In this document: piece by piece, positions 54,273 to 62,520 of the stretch
Numbering within the stretch: position 1 is the first letter of the stretch
Layout: each line of letters begins with the position of its first letter
NCBI RefSeq assembly: GCF_900104695.1
Contig: NZ_FNSW01000001.1
Coordinates: 930,001 to 994,000 of the forward strand
DNA from: Paenibacillus sp. GP183
GTDB taxonomy: Bacteria > Bacillota > Bacilli > Paenibacillales > NBRC-103111
DNA: 64,000 bases
Reading direction: 5' to 3'
Program-made: the position numbers and the translations under genes
Notes under the pieces: generated by a model
Database searches by the model: none
Told to the model about the DNA's origin: nothing
What the model saw: only the letters and a program-made list of their open reading frames with translations

Positions 54273-55319
54273 ATGAGGGCGGATAGGCTGTTGCAGATTA
54301 TGCTGCTGTTGCAGACGCGCAGCAGGATGACAACCCGAGAATTGGCCGAGAGGCTTGAAGTTTCGGAGCGGACCATTCACCGGGATTTGGAGGCGCTAAG
54401 TGCGGCCGGAGTTCCGGTCTATGCGCAGCGCGGGGCTGCGGGAGGATGGCGCATGATGGAGGGATATCGTACGGATTGGAACGGATTTCGCAAGGACGAG
54501 CTTCTGGCGCTGCTGGCAGGTGAACCCCAGCGGCATTTAACGGACCTGGGTTTCAGGGATGCCTATGAAGCGGCTGTGTTGAAGGTGCTTGCCTCGCTGT
54601 CATCTTCACAACGGCGCGATGCAGAATATATGCGACAGCGGGTTTACGTTGATACGGCAGGCTGGCATCAAAGCGGCGAAGAAGCGCCGTGGCTGCCTGT
54701 CTTGCAGGAAGCCGTGTGGGAAGGCCGTAAGCTGCGTTTGCAATACGCTTCAAGCGGCGACACGGCATTGAGCGAGCGCGTCGTGAACCCTCTTGGGCTC
54801 GTGCTCATGGGCTCACTCTGGTATCTCGTCGCTGTCCGCGATGAGCAGGAGCCACGCACCTACCGCGTCTCGAGAATCAAGGACGCCGCCATGCTCGAGG
54901 AGCCGGTGATGCGCCCAAATAGCTTCGACCTCGCTGTCTATTGGCAGCGCTCGGTCGATCGATTTCGCAGCGAGCTTCCATTCTACTCAGCACACGCACT
55001 CGTTCATCCGAGCGTCTGTGCTCGGCTCGAGCAGACTCGCTATGTTCGAGTAGCGGCGTGGCTCGAAGGAAAAATAGTCGACGCAGTCTCTTCCGGTCGC
55101 CAGTCGCAGAAGCATGACGCCCGTTCTTCCAGAACGGATGCTTTCGTAACTTGGCAAGAAGCGGAGCTGGAGTTTAATACGCTTGAATCCGCACGTGACA
55201 TCCTCCTTGGATTCGGAGATAAGGTATGCGTGCTGGAACCGTTCGAGCTCCGTGATGATCTGCTGAACGCGGCAAACAACATTACTACTATGTATGACTT
55301 TTCCAACAAAAATCCGTAA
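54273..55319 (+). CDS. YafY-like transcriptional regulator with WYL domain
   Basis: 348 residues. The N-terminal helix-turn-helix reads RMTTRELAERLEVSERTIHRDLEAL, followed by GAAGGW; a WYL domain occupies about 135-240 (VVNPLGLVLMGSLWYLVAV, where WYL is Trp-Tyr-Leu) and a C-terminal WCX-like region ends with LGFGDKVCVLEP. GGGGG lies 9 bases before the ATG. WYL regulators sense small ligands or nucleotides. Divergent from an SDR gene. GC content is higher than in its neighbours. Confidence 0.92.
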   Translation: MRADRLLQIMLLLQTRSRMTTRELAERLEVSERTIHRDLEALSAAGVPVYAQRGAAGGWRMMEGYRTDWNGFRKDELLALLAGEPQRHLTDLGFRDAYEAAVLKVLASLSSSQRRDAEYMRQRVYVDTAGWHQSGEEAPWLPVLQEAVWEGRKLRLQYASSGDTALSERVVNPLGLVLMGSLWYLVAVRDEQEPRTYRVSRIKDAAMLEEPVMRPNSFDLAVYWQRSVDRFRSELPFYSAHALVHPSVCARLEQTRYVRVAAWLEGKIVDAVSSGRQSQKHDARSSRTDAFVTWQEAELEFNTLESARDILLGFGDKVCVLEPFELRDDLLNAANNITTMYDFSNKNP

Positions 55320-55369
55320 CCCGAAGCGAAATACATATACCGTAGTAACTGGAAAGGAAGAATTCTTTC

Positions 55370-56605
55370 ATGCGTGCTTACATCAAAGATTTACAAAATT
55401 TATCTTATGGCGTGCGACGATTCATCCTAAGCGAGATTCTACTTGGGATTGGAATTGGACTTTTTATGCTCGTATTGAATCTTCATTTACTGGATCTTGG
55501 AGTAAACGAAGAACAGATTGGCCGAATTTCCTCCGTAGGCGCCTTATTTATGGGAATATTGGGCATCCCTTCAGGTCTGCTTGCTAATTATATGGGACGC
55601 AAAAGAATGCTAGTTTCCGGTATCGCAATTATGAGTTTAAGCTACTTGATTTTTGGATTGGGAACTAAGCTTTGGATTTTTTATGCCGCTCAAATGATTC
55701 AATCTCTTGGGATTACGCTATTGGTTACTTCCGAAATACAGCTGCTGTTTCGTTACTGTCAATCCAAAAAGGAAGAAACGCAATCGTTCAGCCTTTTGTT
55801 TGCTATTTTTACTTTATTTACGGGGTTTGGCACATTAATTGGCGGGATTTTACCGAGATGGCTGGGTGGTCACACATCAATCTATCAAAGCTCGCTGATT
55901 GTTGCAGCTGCGATATTATTTGCAAGCGCATTACTTCGTGCAGTCTGGCTGCCAAAGGAATCAACATTCCTCACACCTGAAATAACCAAAGATACCTCAA
56001 AGGATCATCCCGATAAAAAACCTCATAAAGAAGTATCGATTTGGATATTATCTATTTTCATATTACTTTCAGGCTTTACTTTTGGCTGGATCGGCAATTT
56101 TCTTAATATTATTGTGAAATTCAGAATGCAGTGGAGCGATGAATGGGTTTCACTTGCGCTAACTTTAAACGGATTATTTCTGTTCGCGGGTTCTTTATTC
56201 ATGCCGTATCTTCTAGCGCGCTGGGGAATTTCCAAGAGCTTTATTAGAGTATATGCTATTAATATCCTGTCGGCTTTCTTACTCTGCCTCGCGCTTCCTA
56301 ACTCCATTTTTATAAGTATACTTTTCTTGCGAAGCGGATTATTCACCTTGTTGAATAATATGACGGAAAGTCAGTCGATGTCAGCCGTTTCAGAACATAA
56401 GCGCAACCTGTTTGCAGGTATGCGTTCTGTCTTTCGCAGCATAGGCCTTGCCGGCTCTACTTATCTCACAGGTGTAATCCTGACGCATAAAAATTATGCG
56501 CTGCCCTTTCTATGGGCCAGTTTGGCTATTTTGATGACTCTCGCCTTCTTTTGGATTTGGGTTCGTCCATTGCTTGAGGAAAAATTGGCGGAAAAACAGG
56601 AATAG
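55370..56605 (+). CDS. MFS transporter
   Basis: 411 residues, twelve predicted membrane helices, with the MFS loop 2-3 motif GLLANYMGRKRMLV. It resembles the EmrD/YfmO-like multidrug group but has no marker for a substrate. GGAAAGGAAG precedes the ATG by about 9 bases. It follows the WYL regulator by 50 bases on the same strand and may be co-transcribed. Confidence 0.9.
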   Translation: MRAYIKDLQNLSYGVRRFILSEILLGIGIGLFMLVLNLHLLDLGVNEEQIGRISSVGALFMGILGIPSGLLANYMGRKRMLVSGIAIMSLSYLIFGLGTKLWIFYAAQMIQSLGITLLVTSEIQLLFRYCQSKKEETQSFSLLFAIFTLFTGFGTLIGGILPRWLGGHTSIYQSSLIVAAAILFASALLRAVWLPKESTFLTPEITKDTSKDHPDKKPHKEVSIWILSIFILLSGFTFGWIGNFLNIIVKFRMQWSDEWVSLALTLNGLFLFAGSLFMPYLLARWGISKSFIRVYAINILSAFLLCLALPNSIFISILFLRSGLFTLLNNMTESQSMSAVSEHKRNLFAGMRSVFRSIGLAGSTYLTGVILTHKNYALPFLWASLAILMTLAFFWIWVRPLLEEKLAEKQE

Positions 56606-56608
56606 CTT

Positions 56609-57556
56609 TTATAGCGTATGGGTGTGATCTTTTTTCCTGTTGAAAAAAGGGATGGTGAACGAAAACTTCTTACAGTCGATCTTATTCTTGCCTTCTCTGT
56701 CAAAATGAAGCGTAGCATTGACCTCTCCCCCAAGCACAATGACCATGCTGGATAAATAAAGCCAGGTGAGCAGCACAATGATGCCGCCGATGCTGCCGTA
56801 GGTTTTGGAATAGTTGCTGAAATTGTTTACGTAAAAGGAGAACAGCAAAGATGTAACGACCCACCCCACTGTTGCAAACAGGGCACCCGGAAGAACATCC
56901 TTCACCTTTAACCGCAAATTCGGCAGGAAAAGATAAAGAAAAATAAATGCGATCACCATGACAGGCAGGGGGATGATGTACTGGGCGAATCTCCAAATGG
57001 TTTCGAAGCTGCCCGGCAGGTATACGAATTTATAAATTGTCTCTCCAATCAGCTTGCCAAAGATCAGCATAAACAAGGAAAGAATGATCACAATCGCAAG
57101 AGCAATTGTAAATATTATCGATAATCCCTGTACCTTCCAATAAGGTCGATTTTCTTCCGCATCGTAAGCTTTATTCAAAGCTTTCAAGACGGCGTTGATT
57201 CCGCTGGATGCTGACCAAAGGGTAGCCAGAATCCCGATGGAAAGAAGCGAGCCGCTCTTGGAATTTTGAATTTCCTCGAAGCTGTTCAGTATCATTTGAT
57301 TGGACAATTTGGGCAGCACTCGCGTAATCGTCGTGATGGCATCTTGCGCATTCATGTCTGTGAAGCTTAAGAGTGAAAGGATAAAGATCAGAAACGGAAA
57401 AAAAGATAAAATCAAATAATAGGTAAGCTGAGCCCCCATGGCCGGCACTTCATCATCTTCATATCGGCAGTACATATTTTCAAGAAAAACCTTCAAACTC
57501 ATACGTTTTTTCTTAAATGGCAAAGGCTTAAGCGGGATATCTTTGGAATTTTTCAT
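56609..57556 (-). CDS. YihY/BrkB family membrane protein
   Basis: 315 residues. The family pattern is clear: MGAQLTYYLILSFFPFLIFILSLLSF in the first helix, WSASSGINAVLKALNKAYD, and VTSLLFSFYVNNFSNYSKTYGSIGGIIVLLTWLYLS near the C terminus. YihY proteins, once called ribonuclease BN in error, are inner-membrane proteins of unsettled function. The gene converges with the MFS gene, with only 3 bases between stops. Confidence 0.92.
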   Translation of the reverse strand: MKNSKDIPLKPLPFKKKRMSLKVFLENMYCRYEDDEVPAMGAQLTYYLILSFFPFLIFILSLLSFTDMNAQDAITTITRVLPKLSNQMILNSFEEIQNSKSGSLLSIGILATLWSASSGINAVLKALNKAYDAEENRPYWKVQGLSIIFTIALAIVIILSLFMLIFGKLIGETIYKFVYLPGSFETIWRFAQYIIPLPVMVIAFIFLYLFLPNLRLKVKDVLPGALFATVGWVVTSLLFSFYVNNFSNYSKTYGSIGGIIVLLTWLYLSSMVIVLGGEVNATLHFDREGKNKIDCKKFSFTIPFFNRKKDHTHTL

Positions 57557-57759
57557 GGATATTATCCCCTCTCATCCTTGTATGCTGCTGATCCTTCCTC
57601 CTCAATTTTTACCCTGTTTATGAAAACGTGACACAATGAAAAATGGTGTTCTGACAGCATGATGAATAGGATGATAATCAAATGATAAGGATGCTGTAAA
57701 TTGAGGTAGATGACAATAAAAATTGAGTCCAGCAAGGGGTAAATGAAGCTTATTGTGAA

Positions 57760-57941
57760 AAGACGTGTTTTACGTCTTACAATGGAAAATTACAGATTAT
57801 CATTCGAAATAAGCTGTGTTTTACGGTTTACATCAAGGAAACTAGAGGTGCATGTACTAAATAATATGATTTAAGACGCGTTTTGCACTTAATGAAATAT
57901 GAAAATTCAATATCGAACCAGTAAGACGTGTTTTACGTCTT
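57760..57941. repeat. Intergenic array of four short palindromic repeats
   Basis: The 487-base spacer 57557-58043 has no gene. It contains two perfect copies of AAGACGTGTTTTACGTCTT (57760-57778 and 57923-57941) and two degenerate ones (57811-57829, 57872-57890). Start-to-start distances are 51, 61 and 51 bases. The unit is a hairpin with arms AAGACGT / ACGTCTT. Spacers are unrelated in sequence. No cas genes are near, and spacing and arm decay do not fit CRISPR. Confidence 0.75.
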
Positions 57942-57985
57942 ATTGGAAAACTAAGGCAGCATTCCGCTTAATCGCGGTCGAAATA

Positions 57986-58026
57986 GGGGCAGTCCCCAGC
58001 CATATTCATGGCTTGGTGACTGCCCC
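57986..58026 (-). terminator. Intrinsic terminator after xylA
   Basis: Stem GGGGCAGTC / GACTGCCCC with an inner AGCCAT/ATGGCT pairing; the minus strand continues TATTTCG, a weak T tract. Confidence 0.75.
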
Positions 58027-58043
58027 TTCTTTGAATACAATGA

Positions 58044-59360
58044 TTAAACGTTGCTCATGTATTGGTTAAGCACCGATTTCAGCAGCTCTTGGCGACCGGA
58101 CCGGTTGACGATCGGCTTGTTCTGCAAGGCATAGGCTTCCAGGGTACGGAAGCTGGCTTTGCCGGCCACGATGTCAGCGCCGATGCCTGACTTAAAAGAA
58201 GCGTAGCGCTCGTCGATCACACTCTCGAGCACGCGGTCCTCGATCAGCTTCGCCGCGACCTGCAGGCCGCGGGCGAAGGAATCCATGCCGGCGATGTGCG
58301 CGTACACGACATCGATCGGCTCGAACGACGCGCGGCGTACCTTGGCGTCGAAATTCACACCCCCGCGGCCGATGCCGCCATCGTTCCGGAGGATCTCATA
58401 CATCGCCAGTGTCGATGTATACAGATCCGTCGGGAACTCGTCCGTATCCCAGCCGAGGAGCATATCGCCTTGGTTGGCATCAATCGAGCCCAAGGCGCCA
58501 TTGATTCGAGCTACGCGAAGCTCATGCTCGAAGGTATGTCCAGCCAACGTGGCGTGGTTGGCTTCTACGTTCATTTTGAAGTATGGCGCGAGGTCATACT
58601 TCTGCAGGAACGAAAGCGCAGTCGCCACATCAAAGTCGTATTGATGCTTGGTGGGCTCCTTCGGTTTCGGTTCGATCAGGAATTGCGCGTCAAAACCGAT
58701 TTCCTTGGCATACTCGACAGCCATATGCAGGAAGCGCGCCAGATTATCGAGCTCGAGCCCGAGGTCAGTATTCAGCAGCGTTTCATATCCTTCTCTGCCG
58801 CCCCAGAATACGTAATTTTCTGCGCCAAGCTCCTTTCCATGCTCCAACGCTTTCTTGACCTGCGCGGCAGCAAAGGCAAAAACATCCGCATTATTCGTCG
58901 TTGCTGCGCCATGGACAAAACGGGGATGCGTAAACATATTGGCTGTATTCCATAAGAGCTTTTTACCGCTCGATTTCATGTTTTCCTTGATCAAGGCAAC
59001 CATTTTGTCCAGATTTCTATTGGTTTCTTGGAGGGTATTTCCTTCCGGAGCAATATCACGATCATGAAAGCAGAAATAGTCCACATCGAGAATTTGCAGC
59101 AATTCAAAACATGCTTCCACACGAGCTTTGGCCAAATCCATGCCGGTATAGGAATCCCAACCGCGAGCTGCGGTGCCGACACCAAAGGGATCAGAGCCAT
59201 TTGCAGTAAATGAATGCCAATACGCTACCGCAAAACGCAAATGCTCTCGCATGGTTTTGCCCAGGATCTCTTGATCAGGATTGTAGAATTTGAATGCTGT
59301 CGGATTTGCAGATTGTCTGCCTTCATATTGAATTTTTTGCAAATTTCCAAAATAACTCAT
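58044..59360 (-). CDS. xylA: Xylose isomerase
   Basis: 438 residues. Active-site signatures are present: [12 protein letters not shown] with the catalytic His-Asp pair, [29 protein letters not shown] and the metal-binding [13 protein letters not shown]. It converts D-xylose to D-xylulose in the cytosol. GGAGGG lies before the ATG. No xylB follows, as a repeat array and the YihY gene come next. Divergent xylR and a readable operator indicate xylose-induced expression. Confidence 0.97.
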   Translation of the reverse strand: MSYFGNLQKIQYEGRQSANPTAFKFYNPDQEILGKTMREHLRFAVAYWHSFTANGSDPFGVGTAARGWDSYTGMDLAKARVEACFELLQILDVDYFCFHDRDIAPEGNTLQETNRNLDKMVALIKENMKSSGKKLLWNTANMFTHPRFVHGAATTNNADVFAFAAAQVKKALEHGKELGAENYVFWGGREGYETLLNTDLGLELDNLARFLHMAVEYAKEIGFDAQFLIEPKPKEPTKHQYDFDVATALSFLQKYDLAPYFKMNVEANHATLAGHTFEHELRVARINGALGSIDANQGDMLLGWDTDEFPTDLYTSTLAMYEILRNDGGIGRGGVNFDAKVRRASFEPIDVVYAHIAGMDSFARGLQVAAKLIEDRVLESVIDERYASFKSGIGADIVAGKASFRTLEAYALQNKPIVNRSGRQELLKSVLNQYMSNV

Positions 59361-59386
59361 GAATCGTCCCTCCGGAATTTTAATAG

Positions 59387-59451
59387 GATTGCGCTTTCAT
59401 AAGTATAGTATCATTACCCAAAATCTTTGTAAATCCATTAAACAAACTTAG
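59387..59451 (-). promoter_or_regulatory. xylA promoter with XylR operator and cre
   Basis: On the minus strand TTTACA (59428-59433), a 17-base gap and TACTAT (59405-59410) form a promoter. The -35 is embedded in a XylR-like operator at 59425-59451 whose better half reads CTAAGTTTGTTT and weaker half ATTTACAAAG. A cre-like box TGAAAGCGCAATCC (59387-59400, 12 of 14 to consensus) covers the start region. Together they predict xylose induction and glucose repression. Confidence 0.65.
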
Positions 59452-59512
59452 TTGTAAATGAGGTGAAATCCGTGATAAACTCTTAAATATCACATAAACT
59501 GCGGGGGCTTGT

Positions 59513-60706
59513 ATGAAACTGACCGGGGATTTGAATCTTGTCAAAAAAATCAACACATCGATTGTGCTCAATCACATTCGAAGCTTCTCTCCAATTTCGC
59601 GTGCACGCATTGCGGAAATGACAGGATTAACAAAAGCAACCGTATCCAGCTTGGTCAATGAGCTTATTGAGAGCCATCTAACCTATGAGATCGGTGCCGG
59701 CGCATCCAGTGGCGGACGCAAGCCGATGATGCTGCTGTTCAATAGTACTGCAGGCTATGCCGTAGGCGTTGATCTGGGCGTCAATTATATATATGCCGCT
59801 TTGAGCGATTTGAACGGTGCTCTCATCGAAGATTATAGAATTAAACACGACAATGCCTCTCAGGATCTAGTCATTTCCGAATTAAAAGCATGTATCCGCG
59901 AAGTCATTGCGCGCGCGCCCAAGAATGCATACGGAATCGTAGGCATTAGCATCGGAATTCCCGGCATTAGCGATGAGCAAGGGAATGTGCTGTTCGCTCC
60001 CAACCTGCGCTGGGAAAACGTTCCGCTTCAGCAAATCATTGAAGCTGAATTCCATATCCCGGTAGTCATTGATAATGAAGCCAATGCGGGGGCTGTTGGC
60101 GAGAAGCAATTCGGGACCGCAAAATCCGCTTCGAATTTGGTTTATATCAGCATCGGGAGCGGAATCGGTACCGGCATTATTATCAAAAACGAGCTCTATC
60201 GGGGATCGTCCGGTTTTTCAGGCGAGATTGGACATATGTCCATCGAGCATGACGGTCTTAAATGTGTATGCGGCAATAAGGGCTGTTGGGAGCTTTATGC
60301 ATCGGAAAAAGCGCTATTGGATCAAGCACGCCATGTGTTTGGAGATGTCAAATTGACTCTAGAGAAGCTGTTAAGCATGGCTGATGAGGGGAATCAGAGA
60401 GTAATTGAACTCTTTGAACAATTGGGAAATTATTTGAGCGTTGGGGTAGTTAACATCATTAATAGTTTGAATCCGGAGATGATCGTCATCGGCGGAAGGC
60501 TGGCAGAAGCACAGCAATGGCTGAGCAAGCCATTGCTGAAGGGTTTGAAAGAACGCTCCCTTCCCTATCCCCGAGATCAGCTGCATGTGCTGTTCTCGGA
60601 GCTCGGAATAGAGGCCACTGTGCTCGGAGCCTGCTCTATTGCAATTCATGCTTTTTTTGCAGCCAATCCTTCCTGGGTCGAGCTGCAATCTTATTTTCCA
60701 ACCTGA
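59513..60706 (+). CDS. xylR: Xylose repressor XylR, ROK family
   Basis: 397 residues. The N-terminal winged helix reads SPISRARIAEMTGLTKATVSSLVNEL, followed by a ROK domain with ISIGSGIGTGIIIKNELYRG and the zinc motif CVCGNKGCWE. These repressors bind xylO until D-xylose releases them. GGGGG lies 4 bases before the ATG. It diverges from xylA and shares its control region. Confidence 0.95.
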   Translation: MKLTGDLNLVKKINTSIVLNHIRSFSPISRARIAEMTGLTKATVSSLVNELIESHLTYEIGAGASSGGRKPMMLLFNSTAGYAVGVDLGVNYIYAALSDLNGALIEDYRIKHDNASQDLVISELKACIREVIARAPKNAYGIVGISIGIPGISDEQGNVLFAPNLRWENVPLQQIIEAEFHIPVVIDNEANAGAVGEKQFGTAKSASNLVYISIGSGIGTGIIIKNELYRGSSGFSGEIGHMSIEHDGLKCVCGNKGCWELYASEKALLDQARHVFGDVKLTLEKLLSMADEGNQRVIELFEQLGNYLSVGVVNIINSLNPEMIVIGGRLAEAQQWLSKPLLKGLKERSLPYPRDQLHVLFSELGIEATVLGACSIAIHAFFAANPSWVELQSYFPT

Positions 60707-62520
60707 TTTACTTCTGCTTTGCCCTGAGAATGCTCGTATAATTGACGGTAATAACCATCCACAGCAAGGAGCTCTCCATGAGTTCCTTGCTCTACGATTC
60801 TCCCCTGCTTCATTACAAGAATGCGGTCAGCTTGCATAATCGTAGACAACCGATGAGCGATCACCAGCGTCGTTCTCCCCTTCGCCACAAGCTGCAGCGC
60901 GGATTGGATCAGCTGTTCTGTATGTGAATCCAGATTGGCAGTCGCCTCATCGAGAATCAGAATGGACGGCTTGCACACGACTATTCGCGCAAAAGATATC
61001 AATTGCCGTTCTCCGGCCGATAACCCGCTGCCTCGCTCCGACAAGTGTGTGTCATATCCCGCCTTCATTCTCTGGATCAGCGCATCAGCTCCGACAAATT
61101 TGCAAGCCTCTATAACTTCCTCCCGAGAAATGCTCGAATCAAACAAGCGAACATTATCTATAATGCTTCCTGAATATAAGAAAGGCTCTTGCTGCACAAG
61201 TCCAATCATTCGCTGCAGGGTTTGCTGCGGAATATCCCGTATATCGGTCCCATCAATGAGTATGCTTCCTTCACGCACATCATAAAAGCGGCAAAGCAAG
61301 CTCATCAGCGAGCTTTTTCCTGCGCCCGTAGTACCGACAATTCCGATCATTTCACCCGCACTGATATGCAGGTCCAAATCATGGATCACCGTGCTCTCCG
61401 GGCTGTATCCGAATTCCACATGCTGATAATCGAGCTTCCCTTTGACCTTTTTCAAGTCGATTTCTTGAGGCGCAGCCGATTCCTGAATCTCGGATTTGAT
61501 CGAGAACAAGCGCCAAATCCGCTCCATTGCTACAGTCGAGGATTGAAGAGTATTCCACTGCTGAGTGATGGCGTTGATGGGCTGGAAAAATTGACGAATA
61601 TACGTAATAAACGCATAAAGCACGCCGAACTCCATCGTATGATGAAAAACAGCCATTCCCCCAAGCCAGGTAACAAATGCGATCGATAAGTTGCCAAGTA
61701 TATCAAAAGAACGGTTAAAGAGGACATTGGTGCGAATTTCCCGCAAATTTGATTTCAAATAGATTTGATTCCGATCGGTAAAATACTGCTCCTGCTTCTT
61801 TTCCTGATGAAAGGATTGAATGATATTCATTCCCGCCAGATTTTCAGCCACAAAGGCAATCAGCCTGGATAAATTGGCTCTTGAAATTTGATACGTTTTA
61901 CGCATATAAGATCGGAAAGCAAAGGCGATGAAGGCGATGATCGGAATTAAGAGCATGCTGTATAGAGCAAGTGTAGAGTCAAGATGAAACATCAGGATAA
62001 TGATGAACAGCAGGGTCATGCCGTCACGCATCAAACTGAGGAGCACCTGATTGAAAAATTGGTTTATGGTTTCTGTATCCCCTGACACATGGGTAACGAG
62101 GCTGCCATTGGAGAAGCGGTCAAAAAAGGACATCGGCAGCTTCGTGATATGCGCAAACAAATCTTTGCGAATCCGGCCGACGATGCTCTGTCCCGCATAT
62201 TGCAGCAGATTGCTCTGCAGGTAGCTGAAGATGAAGCCGATGATCGATAAAGCGAAATAAATGCCACAGATGATGAATAGTCCAGGGAGATCGTTTTTGC
62301 CGGCAAGCAGGTTATCGTCAATTGCGATTTTTACCAAATACGGCTGCAGTAAATCAGCGGCAATGGCTAATACAGTACAAAAGAACACAGACACAAAGGT
62401 CCAGCGAAATGGCTTCATATATCCGAGAACCGAACGGAAAGCTGCTTTCCTGTCCTCACGTCCCACTGGACTGGCGCCAATTTCCACCTGCATCAGCGGT
62501 CTTTCAATGACCTTTGGCAT
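60691..62520 (-). CDS. yheH: Heterodimeric ABC exporter subunit, YheH/BmrD-like
   Basis: 609 residues from ATG CCA AAG; AGGAGGGG lies 6 bases upstream, so the frame to 62559 is not used. Six membrane helices (residues 1-310) precede the ATPase domain: Walker A GTTGAGKSSL, signature GLSAGERQL and Walker B ILILDEATANLD with a normal catalytic Glu. The start lies within the 3' end of the upstream gene. The pair resembles YheI/YheH (BmrC/BmrD), a multidrug and stress-linked exporter. It ends 16 bases inside the convergent xylR. Confidence 0.9.
   Translation of the reverse strand: MPKVIERPLMQVEIGASPVGREDRKAAFRSVLGYMKPFRWTFVSVFFCTVLAIAADLLQPYLVKIAIDDNLLAGKNDLPGLFIICGIYFALSIIGFIFSYLQSNLLQYAGQSIVGRIRKDLFAHITKLPMSFFDRFSNGSLVTHVSGDTETINQFFNQVLLSLMRDGMTLLFIIILMFHLDSTLALYSMLLIPIIAFIAFAFRSYMRKTYQISRANLSRLIAFVAENLAGMNIIQSFHQEKKQEQYFTDRNQIYLKSNLREIRTNVLFNRSFDILGNLSIAFVTWLGGMAVFHHTMEFGVLYAFITYIRQFFQPINAITQQWNTLQSSTVAMERIWRLFSIKSEIQESAAPQEIDLKKVKGKLDYQHVEFGYSPESTVIHDLDLHISAGEMIGIVGTTGAGKSSLMSLLCRFYDVREGSILIDGTDIRDIPQQTLQRMIGLVQQEPFLYSGSIIDNVRLFDSSISREEVIEACKFVGADALIQRMKAGYDTHLSERGSGLSAGERQLISFARIVVCKPSILILDEATANLDSHTEQLIQSALQLVAKGRTTLVIAHRLSTIMQADRILVMKQGRIVEQGTHGELLAVDGYYRQLYEHSQGKAEVNQVGK

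Noticed and set aside
57760-57941. Possible CRISPR array
   Set aside because: Only four units of 19 bases, two of them degenerate, with unequal spacing and no cas genes; a palindromic intergenic repeat explains it better.
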